From Cichorium intybus (taxonomy: Eukaryota > Streptophyta > Magnoliopsida > Asterales > Asteraceae), in assembly GCA_023525715.1 (NCBI GenBank), contig CM042011.1, forward strand, positions 2,143,501 through 2,207,500: a stretch of DNA of 64,000 bases, written 5' to 3'. The notes under the pieces are model-generated. The model saw only the letters and a list, made by a program, of their open reading frames with translations. It made no database searches and was not told the DNA's origin. The position numbers and the translations under genes are program-made. Positions within the stretch are counted from its first letter, which is position 1. Each line of letters starts with the position of its first letter. Positions 35,267 through 50,793 of this stretch are shown here, piece by piece.

Positions 35267-36562
35267 CGATTAGGGTTTACGATTTACGATTAGGGTTTTT
35301 TACTGCATCTTGGTTATTTTAAGATGCGAAGCTACGCAGACTGCAACAGTGAGGTCGCATCTACAATCTCCAAGTGACCACCGAACCAACACCAGCCACC
35401 GTCGGTTTTTGAGAAGAGGTGGTGGAGCAACGAAAGACCAAGTATCAGAGAAAGGGTGGACGGATCATAGAGATGCTCAAAACTGTTCGAAGTGCTCTCT
35501 GAGGCGGTGGTTAATCGGAGTAAGGACGACGAAAACCCTAGGACGCTAAATGGAGGAATTGGTGGAGACTGGATGAAGCGGTGGAGACGATGAATGGCAA
35601 AGACGATAGAAAAGAGGCGGTGGCATCTCTACATAGACCGGGTTGAAAGATCCATTTACACACGCCAACCCGCGTGGCACAACCCGAAAAAAAAACGTAC
35701 ACAAAGTTCCTAAAAAATACCGGAGATGCACGCCAATTAATATATAGATTAATGATCTCAATTTTGTAATATTAGCTATGACAAGAAAGATTTGACGACA
35801 TTAATATTCGATAGCATAGTTTATTTTTAAAGAAACTCAATTAATATTAAGTATAATTAAATAGCAGAAGGACATAAAGGATTACACTCTTGCAGGAAGT
35901 TCATTTATTAAGAACTCTTGAAATAGAATAATATCAGGATTCTATTTTCCTTTACAATTTTTGTGGTTGTAGTTTTGGTCCTCATTGACGTTGTGGTGGT
36001 TTTGAATTGCTCCAATTGTGAGTGTTTTAATAGAATGAATTGCTACTTGAGTGGTCTCTCTAACAAGTAGGAGCCATATTATTGATGGTCCTCAACACGA
36101 TGATCAAAAGGAGAGACCGAATCAACCAATGAAGGTGGTATTGTCAACGTTCCATATCTTTATTATAAACTTTTAGTTATCTTTCTTGTATTATCGTTTT
36201 AGGACAATTTAAATGATCATTTAGTTAATGTTATCTAATTGATCACGAAAGCTTTTCTTTGAATTAAAAAAACAAATCACATTTAAGAATTGAATCTATT
36301 GATTCATGGTGTGTTTGATAACTAGATGGCAACCAGAAACTAAAAGCTTTTGAAAAATACAAAATCACACTAGAACTAAAAGTCAAAGGCTGCAAATAAA
36401 CAAAAGTTCATAAAAACTATTTGAAGTAGTTTCGGATTCTAGTTTTCTGTTTTAAACAAAAGTTTAAAAACTCACACTCTTATACGAAATCAAGCTTTCC
36501 CTTTCTAAAAACTTTCAAAAATACGCTTGCAAACATACTCTCAATGAAAGAGTCAAAATCAA

Positions 36563-36650
36563 TCATTTTATTGAAATATAACAATCTCGACTAACTTGGC
36601 TTTGAGTCATTTTATTGAAATACAACAATCTCGACTAACTTGACTTTGAG
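36563..36650. repeat. Tandem duplication, 44 bp x 2
   Basis: Units at 36563-36606 and 36607-36650 share TCATTTTATTGAAATA and CAATCTCGACTAACTTG, and differ at two bases. Confidence 0.9.
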
Positions 36651-38801
36651 TGACCGAATATAACTCCCTATTGAAAGATATGACCCTTTTGTTATTACGG
36701 ATCGTGAGAACTTGAAATTAATTGGACAAATTGGAACGGTAACAAGTTTTAAAAAACTATCAAAGGATGTTTATGCAAGACATTAGCAACAGTTCAATAA
36801 TTATGAATTGTGTATAGAATCTAATTTTTTCTATCTTATAAGTTGAATCATACTAATTTAGTTGTATTCGTGTTTGATGATATATAATTTATTCAAAAAG
36901 TTATATAAAATGATCTCAAACCAATAAACTATTAAAAGTTGCATATTATAATATAGTTATTTTCAAGAAAATAAATATCTCAATATTTTGAACAAAGATT
37001 TACAATTCACAAAAGTAGAATGTTATAATTTGACGGACTTTTGAAAGTACGATATCTTAATAAGAAGAAAAAGTACACGTACAACGCTATAATTGGTAGG
37101 TATGTCAATATACATAGCCCTTCATGAGGATAACATTGAAATTATAATGGTATAATAGAAGGAAATGAGAGTATGATGTTATAATAAACATATAAATGGA
37201 TGTGAGTTTCAAACATGAAACAAGAAGCAACAAAATACAAATAAAAATCCATATTTAAAGGCAATATAAATGGAGAAGAAATTAAAACATACCACAACGA
37301 AATAATGGTAGAATGTTATATTCTGATGGGTTTTAAAGTACAATGTCTTAATAACCAAATATGAAAGTAGAACATTATAAGAAAAAATAAATAAATGATG
37401 ATGTTATGATTAGTAGGTTTACAAAGTCACAGTAGTATACTTTAAACATTGTGATGTTAATATACAAGAATTGTGTAAATTTAACACAACTTTTTAAAGA
37501 AAGTTCTACAAATGAAGACTTGGGCTTTCTTTAATGATAAGTTTAAATACCAATGCAGATAATTAGGATAATGCAAAGTACCTTGTCGGTCCAGAGTTGA
37601 TGTTCAAACTTTACAAATTGGGAGACGCCTCACAATGCAAGTGTAGTCTTACCATATGACCATAGAAAAATTGGTTGCTTCAAAACTAACATTCTTTTTT
37701 ATTCATTTGGATGTGAACGACTATTCTGAAAGTAGAATTGCAACCATCTCATGTACACACAAGCTCAACCTTTCAAAAGAGACTCCAAAACCTCAATCAT
37801 ATCAAAGTTTTCACATTACTTCCTTCCCTTTCCCTTTTTACCATTTTCCCTATATTTTTACCTTTCTTGGGTTTATTCTCCATAAAACCAATTTTAGCTG
37901 CTTTTGACTGCATATCTTTCATAATTCATTCAATATTCTTAACTTCTGACATCACATGAGCATTAGGAACCACACGACCTCTAAAATCTTTATTGTTATG
38001 CCCCACTGTCATTCTATTGCCACCCGTCATCACAAAAACCATCATTCACACTAAAAACCCTTCACAAACCCTATCTTGACCTATATTTTTAAAGTAAACT
38101 TCATACATTTCATACTTCTAGATTCCAATACCTACATTGTGTGTTCCTTGAAAAGATATATTGCTTTTGTGACATTCCTTTCCATCTACTTATAAATTCA
38201 TGTTTAACCGATGTTATATGAGGTCCTAAAAATCAAAACGCTAGAACATGAATTCATGAGTTTTAAATACAATAGGCAATATGTATCGATAAAATAGGAA
38301 TCTCATTGGAGCACTAAACAACTTTACTGACAATGACTACTTAAAGATTTCAATCTTTATCATAGAAATTAATATATCTAAAAAAGCAATTGAAATTTTA
38401 TGCAACATCATAAGCAACACAAACGACTTCATATAGAAACATGAGACAAATACACAAAATCTATATATATATACTCGGATTGTAATTGGTTTATTAATGC
38501 CAACAAAGCACTAAGAATAAAATTTTGAGATGATAACCGATAGATTTGACCTTATTTGGGTCATATATTGACTACTAAATTCCAAAATTGCTAAGCAATT
38601 AAAAGTTTGAAAATTGATCCACTCCAATTATTGTGTTGGATTTCCTGCTTTTCCTTTCTCAACAACACTAAATTGTAGGCTTGACTAAAATTGGAATGGC
38701 AACCATAACAATCAAATTGAATAAATCATGTCTGAATGAGGAATCACTTCTTTTAATATCAATCTATCATATAACAAAAGCATATAGATAGAGACATGAT
38801 G

Positions 38802-38832
38802 ATACACTTAGCATTTTTCATGCTAAGTGTAT
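38802..38832. repeat. Perfect 13-bp inverted repeat, 5-nt loop
   Basis: ATACACTTAGCAT (38802-38814) pairs with 38820-38832. There is no flanking U-run and no gene nearby, so it is not called a terminator. Confidence 0.8.
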
Positions 38833-40385
38833 AATCTACATTATCACTAGTCAATATAGTTCTTTTGGAATGTTATATGCATTTGATTGCCTCCTGAAGT
38901 ATTAACAACAAGAATACTTAACAACCATATGGTCTAAAAGAAAATTTCTTGTAAATAAGAACGACTTGCATTATTTCCCGCATACAAAGTTCTACACCAA
39001 TAACGAGACTTAATGTAGAATCTAAAGATAGATTTATTTATGTTAATGAACGAGGCTTAATGTAGCATCTAGAGATATATTTATTTATGTTAAACTCTCT
39101 ATGATATGAATTTAAATATCTCTTCTGGTACATTTCTTATTTCATATCTTAAATATAATAACAAAAGATATGAAACTAAAAGGGTAAACGAACCCATGCC
39201 CATTTAAATTTCGAAAATTACAATTTTTGGAATGCTAAGTTTCATCCCTTTTGCAGAAGGTAGCAATAGTTTTTTTGTAATTTTCTTGTTTCGAAAGTAA
39301 GCACTAAAACCGTAACCGTTTTTATGCAAATAGATAAAACCAATATGTATGTAAGAAGTTATTTTGATGGCATTTCATGGCATACATGCAACCATCAATT
39401 CTCTTCAAGAATTTAATTACACATGTGGTTTTACGGGCATTAAGAAGCTTCTAAATCTCTGCTTGCAAAAAAGAAAACAATATTACTTTACACATATTAA
39501 AAATTTTCTACATCTATGCAAAGATGCCATAAATATACAAGCAATTAAGTACAAACCACAAACTCGTTCTTTCTTTTGCAAAAAAGTTCTAGGTCAAACT
39601 AACCAGTTACTTTTAATTAATCTCAAGGTTCTTTTCACTTGAATCGGGTGAAAAGAGCTAAACCTATAAGAAAATGGTCCATGCATTAAAAAGATATCTC
39701 AAAATACATATATATTAAAGCATCATTCCAGTTACAGCAAAAAGAAGGTGACTGCATACCACGCCTACATCTGGGTTCTCCAGATTCATGTTTAGATATA
39801 TCCATCCTGATTATTTCTAGCTAAAAGATCAAGAAAATCATATTATAAATTATTCAAGTAACACGTCATAAATCAACTTGACCTAAGAATTATCCAAAAA
39901 ATAAATAAATGATAGCTTTGTATTTGTTCAAGCACCAGATGATGTCAATTTAACATATGTGTGATTTTAAGAAAACGCCCAAATTAATAAAAATACACTA
40001 CAAGGACTACCCCTTTCACTGAACCACTTAATCATCGTGCTAGTGTCCTAGATATCGCTAAAGCTTTTTCGCCAAACCACTTAATCATCTTCACATGGTC
40101 ATTGCATATAATACCTAGTGGGAAAAAGATTGATAAATTCAATTTTAGTTATGGAAGTGATTTACCTTATGGGAGGGAGTTGATCAAGAAAGACATTAAG
40201 AAAATACAAAGAGAGTAGTAGGTTGTGAGAAAAATCAGTCAGGGGATGCAAGTGACAAATGGAGACCACAATCGAAATAGGGAAGAAAGACCAAGGCTAA
40301 AATTAAAAAAACATAAAATTAAAGAAAAACATCCATCATAGGCACTAATCTGAAAAAACTCACAATTTCATCAATCGTAAAATCC

Positions 40386-42911
40386 CTATAATACCAATGA
40401 TCGGTGATGGATAAGCAATGCCATCGAGGAAGTGTAAGATGGTGGATCAGTTGGTCTAACTAAGCCAAAAGAAAATATAGATTTGTCAGATACAACGTGA
40501 CGAGAAATGATGTCCTTATGGGAGGAAATATTAAGATAGCGATAGCCTCGATGAACGGAAGGATATCCAAGAAAAACGTACGGAGTGGAGCAAGGCCGAA
40601 GTTTATGAGACATGTCTATATGTGGAAAACAAAAACAACCAAAGATTCCAAGATGGGAGTAGCTGGGGTGGCATTTGAAAAGAAAGAAGTATGGTGTTTC
40701 ATTGTTGATTTAGGTGGATGGAAGTATATGTAGGATATGGGTGCCATATTGAGGGCTTCGGCCCAAAAGTCGGGTGGCATGTGAGATTGAAAAAGAAGGG
40801 AACAAATAATATTATTAATTGTCCATAACATGCATTCAGATTTCCCATTTTGTTGGATGGTATGAGGGTACGAGAACCAAAAATTGATGCCACTTTGAAG
40901 AAACAAGTCTTGAAACACTTACTGTAGTAGTCACCGCCATTGTCACACTGTAACGATTTAGTTGAACAACCGAATTGATTTTTAATGAGGTTTGAGAAAT
41001 GAGTGAATTTTCTTTTGACATCTGATTTTTGTTTAAGCAAGTATACTAAAAGGTAGTGAGTAAAATGATATAATAAGATAACATAATATCGAATGTCACC
41101 AATATTATTAACAAGAGATGTCCAAATATCAAAGTGAATAACATCAAAAGTACCAACAACATTGGAGTTTGAAAGAGAAAATGATAAACAAGTTTGCTTT
41201 TCAAGTTGACAAGCTTGACATAACACATTGCAATAGTCTTTATTATAGGAAATAAATTTGCTAGAAATAGGTGACTTTAATGCTTGATATTTGGGGTGAC
41301 CAGGCCATTGATGCCACAAAATTGTATGGAAGAGACGAACACCTAAGGAGAATTATTGACCTCATATACGGGATCGTTGCTACCGCATTGGATTAGAGAG
41401 TGTTGGTTCCTATAATCCTTGATAGTAAACCCAAATTGTTTAAATTCAATATTACATTTATTTTGACGAACTGAAATGAGATTACAAATGATATTTGGCA
41501 TAATGAGTACATTATTTAGGTGAAGGGGACAATACAATTTTTTTAAAGGAAAAGTGGTGTTTAGTCATAGTTATAAGCATTTTGGACCCGTTACCAACGT
41601 AAATAAAACGAGTTCCATGATTATTTAAAATGGTTTTAAGAAAACCTTTATTAGCATGCACATGATTGATTGCTTTGCTATCCATGATACATCCAACGTT
41701 ACCAAGGTTACTTATTGAGAATGAACTAAACATTTTGGGGGAGTGCAACTAGTTGGTATTGGGAAGTGGGCCAGTTCCATTGCTGAGGAGAGGGTTGTCC
41801 AAAAATTAGGTGGGCCTGGTTTACATGGGCCATATATGTTTGCTGCTAGAAAGTTGTGGGAGTGAGATATCCGGCACCAAGGATGCCAACCTAGTTGGTC
41901 CCATCCCAACTAACCCCTTGTTGTGTATTGCTATTGTCGGTGACTATTTTTCCTGTTGGAGTCCACGAAGGAACAGCCCACATTGGCGTTGTTGGATGTT
42001 GTTGCTGATAAAGTTGCATTGTCAATTGATGGCCGGAAGGCGGCATGATGAAGACCCAGCACTATGAGGGTGGTTATTGGGAGGCTGGCCAGTGGTCATT
42101 TTGAGTGTGCCGATGGCCACCGATCATTCTGGAAACCTCAATTTTGGCCACTGTTGTGGTAGTTGTTGGAGGTCATATGTAAAATTGTCGGAGGTGACCT
42201 ATGACCAGCATAAGACCGATTTGGAAGGGGTTGGTGCTGCATCATATATTGTTCTTCTAGTGGTAACATGGATCATGTTTCAAGAAGAATCAGAGGAGGA
42301 GTGTAGTGCCAGATGATACCCGCTACATAGTCGAACTTTGACAGGAGTCTGTTAATTGCATAGACCACTAAGTTCTTGTCGGGTACCGTCTCACTGATGT
42401 TGTCGAGGAGGTCCACTATAACATTGATCTTGGAGAAGTAGGTCGTAACGTTGACATCTGCCATGGAAATGGTGTGTAATTTATTGTCGAGTTACATGGA
42501 ATTTTCGTCCTTATTAACAAAAGTTTTCATGACCGAGCCACATTCCCTAGCCGGTGAATCCTTTTTTTAGCACCATCTGTAGTAGTGACAACATATGGTT
42601 TCGTAGATCTGTAATTTGACAATGGAGTCTATTTGTCTGCAATTTGGGATCGATAGGTTTAGAGGTCAGATCTTGGTATGTCTCATCTATGTGATTGAGA
42701 ACATCAAAACCAATGTACTAGCCGACAAACAGTTCTCACCACGCATCATAGTTGAGGTGATCGAGATCGAGAAAGAAGAGTTACATGGAATTTGATGTTG
42801 ATGATTGCAAATACTTTGTTGAATGATGGCGGTAGTTGAGGTTCTATAATGGCGGCAAAATGCAGCTGCGACTAGGGTGAAGAGAAGATGAAATGAGGAA
42901 GACATGATCAA
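40386..42911 (-). pseudogene. Copia retrotransposon ruin: gag, protease, pre-integrase and integrase fragments
   Basis: On the minus strand, pieces of one Copia polyprotein occur in order. A gag start lies at 42911-42687 and a gag middle at 42464-42273 ('DKNLVVYAINRLLSKFDYVAG'). A degraded protease follows at about 41690 ('IMDSKAINHVHANKGFL', where D-S-G has become D-S-K). Next come pre-integrase (41537-41343, 'PNIICNLISVRQ'), integrase (41319-40616, including 'CQACQLEK', 'FDVIHFDIWTS', 'SLQCDNGG' and 'PHTIQQNGKSE') and an integrase C-terminus (40613-40386, 'TPYVFLGYPSVHRGYR'). Many shifts and stops separate them. RT and RNase H are absent to the left, so the 3' half is deleted. Confidence 0.85.
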
Positions 42912-42962
42912 AGAACAAGGGATTATAGGAGAAAAACATAAATTAGATTTGCTCTGATAACA

Positions 42963-43107
42963 TGTTAATTGTGATCAAATGATTTCATGTCTCACAAACG
43001 ATAATACAGAAAGTATATATACATCATATAAAGGGCCATACACAAGGTCGTGCCAAGGCTACAATAGGGTTAAGGCCAGCCCATATTGATAAATACATAC
43101 ACTAACA
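42963..43107 (-). repeat. 5' LTR of the Copia ruin (145 bp), with PBS next to it
   Basis: The LTR has TGTTAGTG...TTAACA ends on the minus strand and a TATATATA stretch near 43011. A degraded tRNA-Met PBS (TGTTATCAGAGC, minus strand) lies at about 42952-42963. The partner 3' LTR was not found to the left. Confidence 0.6.
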
Positions 43108-45397
<2,290 letters not shown>

Positions 45398-45509
45398 CGA
45401 AGATAAATAAAAAACGTTGACATCCCAACATATTTGACTCATATTAAAAGCCATTTTCTGACAGGTTTTCATCCGATTGGACTTGATAATTTGGTCATCT
45501 ATACATTTA

Positions 45510-45795
45510 GGCTACACGGAGTGGTGGCCAATGGCCAACGAATGACCAAGGAGTTTTTGTGGGCCAGACCATGGTTGGCAGGCGTTGGCCATTTTGTAGG
45601 CAGTGGTGGCCAATGGCCAATGAGAGTACCATTGAATGGAAAATGTTGTTTTTTTGGCCGTTGGCATCTCTCCAAGGGGATGGCCATTGTGGTTGGCGAG
45701 TGGGATGGCCATAGTGGTTGGAGTGGTGTTGGCGAGAAGGAGTGGCTCGCCAAGGAACTTGACGACCCCTTTGACGAGCCTTACTCCGTATAGCC
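45510..45795. mobile_element. PIF/Harbinger-type MITE, copy 2 (286 bp)
   Basis: Ends are GGCTACACGGAGT and the reverse complement of ACTCCGTATAGCC. Flanks are TTA on both sides (45507-45509 and 45796-45798). It shares order and wording with copy 1 (28727-29000): a TGGTGGCCAATGGCCAACGA start, a GGCCGTTGGCATCTC middle and a GGCGA-rich right half. Overlapping open frames on both strands are shadows of its repeated words. Confidence 0.9.
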
Positions 45796-45798
45796 TTA

Positions 45799-48700
45799 CT
45801 AGTGAACAAAAAGAAAGTACTATGCACATGTTGTGAAGTGGCACCAACCCATTCCCAAATCCCATCACACCAAATCTCTTACAAATTCGATATGTTCCAA
45901 GAACACACACATACTTCACTCTGTTTTGTCCCCGTTTCATTACAAGCGCCTTTTCTTTTGCTTTTGTATTATTGGGTGTGCTTAAAGTATTAATATTTTT
46001 TTATTATCTAATTATGTGTTTGTATCGTTTGCAGATTTTTCGTATTTTATCTGGGATATATAATCACGGGATGGATGATTTATTGGTTTGTTAATTGTTA
46101 GCAAAGTATAATTACAATATGTAATTGGAATATAATATAGATGTAAAAATGTACTGGTCATGCCAACTATAATCGATCCGGGTCAAAATTCGATGGCTCG
46201 GGTCGAAGGAGATGACCCAGGAACAATCTTGTTCATTTTTTTGGGGATGCTATAAACAATTAACGTGTTTAATGTTATTACAAAACCGATATATTAGTAT
46301 ATTACAATATTATATTTCAGAATTACGATTAGTATTAATTACAGTTTAGGTGACTTTCTCCTTTTTTGACCATTAACGTATATTTATTTTACTATGTTCT
46401 TGAAAATTAGTTCCCCACTCGTAGTTTTCTCTCCTTTGCTCTCGAATCAACCATTTAATTAGAAAATCAATGACGACTTTTCTTAGTTGGTGTTTTTTCC
46501 TGCGTGGGTTGATATCATGTTCATATTTTAGGTCAAGTAGATGGTAGAAGAACAAGAAGACGGCGACAATAGATTAATCGTTTGGTTTTTCTTCATATGG
46601 CTCATGCTCTGTTTTTATTCGAGTATGTAAAGGGGATTAAGGGTTTGATTTTGATCTGAATTTGAACTTGATCTTGAAATTTTGGAGGGACGATAGAAAT
46701 AAACCCCAAAATTTTCCTATTGCCGGGATGATTTATACATTTATCAGAAACAAAAGGATCAACCCCTCTCAATTTCCATCTGATCCTTTTAAATCTTCAG
46801 GTTCTTGTTTGAAATTTTCAATTGCTTCATGTTTTTCATGAATATATTTGTGCTTCAGATCGCAAGCGTGTGATTTCAGACAAGGAATCAGGGGGCTCAA
46901 ACCGATCATTCTAATATTCATGTTCGTGTTTGAAATTTTAATTGATTCATGTTTTTCATGAATATATTTTTACTTCAGATCACAAAAACAAGACTGTTTC
47001 AGGAAAGGAGGAAACGAATCAGGGGTTTCAAAAAGTGAGCATCATGCATCCCATATAACACCAAATCATAGTAAAAAATTTTTGCTACAAAAAAACACAC
47101 CACCATAAATTTTAATTTCATACATTATATCAGAGTTGTCTATTCTAACGCTAGAAACTATAACTAATTAAACTACTTTTGATGATGTTAATGATGAAAT
47201 GAGGTTCTTATATATCTTTATATTTTTTGATGATGTTAAATGTTTATATGACAAGGGCGTAACAGAAAGAAATAAACGTAAGTTCTTACTCTTACATATC
47301 TCCCATTTTTGATCAACATGTGTTACTATATTTTGTTCCATTTTTTATTGTTTGGTTCTATGTATGTATGTGTTTGTGGTTGTGTGTTTATATGAATGTA
47401 TGTTTGTATGTATATGTAACTGTGAGTATGTGACTTTAGTGTTTGGTTGTGTGCATAGGAGTAATCCTTGATCCTTTTGCGACTATATCAATGTTAAATT
47501 ATCTAAATAAGTAATCATGTTCTCAACTGTCATTATGTTGCTTCGATTTAATTTTTTTAGTTCAGTTGTTGTTAAGGTTGACCAATAAACGTTATTGGTA
47601 AGCCATTGACATTTATTGTTATTATTGAGTTATTAAAATAGTTGTAAGCAGATGCTTAACGATAAGAGGTCGTACTTTATGTAATAAAAATTGTAACTCG
47701 ATCAAGATTCGATCACCATCCCTTAAGGCACACTTCATGGTTACAAGACAAACAAAAAATTTACGGAAGTTCATTGTTGTAACTAGGTAGTTCTTTAAAA
47801 AAGTACAATGCCTTCATAAAGAAAAATTTGAAAGAATATTGCTAGTTCTTGCACTAAAGAAGTTACAATTATGAAGCCTTTCCATTTGGCAAGTGTACTA
47901 TCGATATACAGATAATAAGTTCCGTGTGATTTACTTCAAGCAATGATGAAAAAAAAATACCCAAATCACCCAAGCACGACCAACGAAGGGTAATTTGGGT
48001 ATTTCCTTCATCATTGTTTGAATCTTTAAAGTAACGCAAGTACATTGGTATTATTAGTAATGAAACAATTATGCTGTTATCATTGGTAAGGAAATGAAAA
48101 TACATTGTTATTATGGGTAAGGAAATGAAATAACATTGCTATTACGCTTAAAACCTAATTAATTTGATCGTCTTCGTTTTTCGGTTTTTTAATAGTTTGC
48201 GATTTGAAACAAGAAACAAACTCTTAAGCATGAAAACTGAAAGATAATTTTTACGTTTACCGTTGTGACAACCAAATATGTATAGTGAGATGACAGAAGA
48301 TAAGCATAAGATGGAGCTCTACGTAGTGTTGTAAAAAACAAGTTCCAGTAGTTTTTCTTCTCCATTATCATTGAAAGATTTTAACTTCTCCATTATCATT
48401 GATTTTAATCCGACGCTCCGTGATTGTTCTGATATTTTCGTAATACTTATCATTCTCATGTTATATATAGGTTGTATGATTTTGACTCATTTATTCGTGG
48501 ATGGTTGTTTCTATTAAATTTCTTTGTAGAAATGTCAAATAGTTAAATAAAAAAGGTTAGCTAAAAATGAAATGTCAAATTTTATGAAAATCGTTACATT
48601 TTGTTTTTCTTAAACCATTGAACCAATTCTATTTTATTTATTTAACCATTAAGAGGGTTTTATTTTTCAAAAAGACCACTATATGGGCTTCCTGGTATAA

Positions 48701-49689
48701 ATTACAAAATAACATTGGAATAATATTTTCTTAATTTAAGCTTATTTTAATGAAATCTAAGCTTTGATAATTAGATAATAATAATAATAATAAATTTCTT
48801 TAGATGTATTTAAACTAAACAAATTCCAAACTATAATAATTTTTATAGAATTTAAATTTTTTTATAATATTTTTTTGAAAAGAAAAAGAATCAAAATTTT
48901 GAATGGTTAATTCAGAAAAATGCCGCTTTTATGGCATTTGGGAAGAGTGAATTTCGTATATACTCTTGTTAAACATAAAAATATCATATTCTTCCGATCT
49001 TAAACTTAAATATCGTAAATACTCATCTTAAGTATTAAGATATTGTATTTACCTAAGTTTTAATTTTAAACATTTTTTAAGATTTTATAATCAATTTTTA
49101 TATTTCATTATCATTTTAATTTAAGATAGAACACTAAATGACCTTATGGTTAACCTGCCACATCAGCGCCATGCATATTCCTTCTCCTCTTGCATTGCTC
49201 CATCGCATACTTCCTTCCATCCTCTTGTTGCTTCATCGACAACGACCAAGACCAAGACCGCCGCCTTCCTCTTGCTGCTTCATATAGACCGCCACATGTA
49301 TTTTTTACATCTAGAAATCGGTTTTCAATTCGAAAAATTGCTGAAAAGGTTGTTGTACCTAGGTTTTTATTTTTATTTTGTTATTATTTTTATTATTTTT
49401 TTATTTTTAATTTTACTTCACATCCTTGTTGATATCACGAAGTGAAGCTATGTTGCTGAAATCACGAAATGAAGCTAGTATTTGCAATTATTTATTTATT
49501 ATTTTTACTTGCTGGTTCATGCTTACATCAAAAATCTGAAAATTTAGTTCCATGTTACTAAAATCTGAAATTAGGGTTCTATATTCGTACTGCACCAACA
49601 TTCAATATAATTTCACCCCCATGTTGGTAGTACTTCACCAACATTCAATATAGTTTCAAGACATCGTGTTGAGATTTGACATGTTTTTG
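45799..49689. other. Intergenic; several small direct duplications, no gene seen
   Basis: A diverged tandem pair of about 115 bp lies at 46800-47030 (shared 'TTCATGTTTTTCATGAATATATTT' type core and 'GGAATCAGGGG'). Short units with 'GGTAAGGAAATGAAA' recur at 48085-48150. 49146-49445 has overlapping 80-99 codon frames, none with a family signature. Confidence 0.45.
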
Positions 49690-50029
49690 TTATTAATGTA
49701 GGAGGAATGTACGGGACGACCTCCATCATGCTTTGAATAATTCATGTTTACTCATACCAAGGATCATATGACGGGAAACTCTAGGAGATGATATATCTAA
49801 ACAAGTTCATGTAAGTTTATTTTCAAATTATGCAATAATAGTAAGTTAATGATATTTTATAAATTATATATTAATTCAATGGTAGCATTGTAGGGATTTT
49901 ATGAGTCTCAACATGCGGATTTAGAAGCAATATGAGAGGAAGTTGATGAACGTCACATGTTTTATAAAGCTGTGGGAGGACACGACCGGAAAAAGAGTTT
50001 ATGGGCTTGACTTATATGGTAGGTCTATG
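49690..50029 (+). pseudogene. En/Spm (CACTA) transposase-associated gene remnant, left part
   Basis: Interrupted frames match the plant 'transposase 24 / Ptta-En-Spm' family: 'TGRPPSCFE.FMFTHTKDH' near 49708, then after a spliced-looking gap 'EEVDERHMFYKAVGGHDRKK' (49940-50000). Stops occur in both pieces. The frame is broken at 50029 by the Gypsy insertion and resumes at 58486. Confidence 0.7.
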
Positions 50030-50793
50030 TGTAACGCCAAAACTTATTTTATTATGTAATTATAATAAAAAGGGCAAAATGGTCATTTTACCTCAAAAGG
50101 GTAATTTGGTCTTTTGGACAGAAAAGGACTTGTTTCGTAATAATATTTTGAGTCTTGGACTTAAAATGTTATAAAACTCAGATTTTGTCATTTAAATTGT
50201 AAATTGTGGCAAAAGCATGAGAAATGCAACTTCAAGGACCAAAATGCAATTTATGGAGGTATAAATAGTTGGAACCTTCTCCCATTTTGTGCAGAAATTT
50301 AGTGAGCTACGGGAGGGTTTCTTGGTAAGGGAGTTGCAGAATTTTGGAGCAATCTTGAAGGTTTAAGGCTAAAAATCGGATTATAGCAATTGAAGGGTAG
50401 AATTGGAAGCTTTTGAGGTAAATATTCCAAGTTCTTGATTGTTTGTTCTTGATGAGTTTTGTAGAACTCAAAAACTGCATTTGCAGTTATGATTATGTGG
50501 TTAAGTTGATGTAATACTTCCATTAAGTCATAAGAATAAGGGATTAATTCAAGAAAATGGAAGTAGATTGTTATTTTAGATGAATTTGAAGTTTTGGGGT
50601 TGTTAGAACTAAGAACCCTAAATCTTCATATGATTGATTGATTGTGTTTTGGGAGTTAAAAACCTTGTTAAAATGTAAGGTTTTAGCCTAGAAATAAACC
50701 CCAAACGATTAAGTCGAGTAATAAGACCTTAACAAGAGAAAAATGGAAAATTCTAGCATAAAATCGGAGTTTCTACACCTCTGTCCAGCGCTC

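Larger units (their letters stand above)
32053..35748 (-). mobile_element. Non-autonomous Helitron (about 3.7 kb) carrying host gene fragments
   Basis: On the minus strand the 5' end at 35748 reads TCTATATATTAATTGGCGTG, preceded by A. At the other end a 7-bp hairpin (CCCGTGC-TCC-GCACGGG, 32063-32079) lies six bases from CTCG, followed by T, at 32053. The expected terminus is CTRR, so CTCG has one mismatch and the 3' end is slightly uncertain. No Rep/helicase frame is present. The interior carries pieces of at least two, probably three, host genes, with introns, all in the Helitron's own orientation. Near the 3' end is a block of diverged 30-40 bp repeats (about 32640-32820, 'AATGAAAGTAA.TTGCTATAA'). 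Confidence 0.7.
35749..40385. other. Gene-free AT-rich stretch of 4.6 kb
   Basis: I see no gene. Small structures are a 44-bp tandem duplication (36563-36650), a 13-bp-arm hairpin (38802-38832) and a roughly 47-bp tandem duplication (39002-39095). Frames of 70-92 codons at 37656-37959 and 39364-39642 show no family features and unlikely composition. Confidence 0.5.

Noticed and set aside
38802..38832. Hairpin as a terminator or microRNA precursor
   Set aside because: A 13-bp stem is too short for a plant miRNA precursor, and no transcript unit is nearby.
45434..45940. Several overlapping 60-142 codon frames on both strands
   Set aside because: They are shadows of the repeated TGGCCA words of the PIF-type MITE at 45510-45795.
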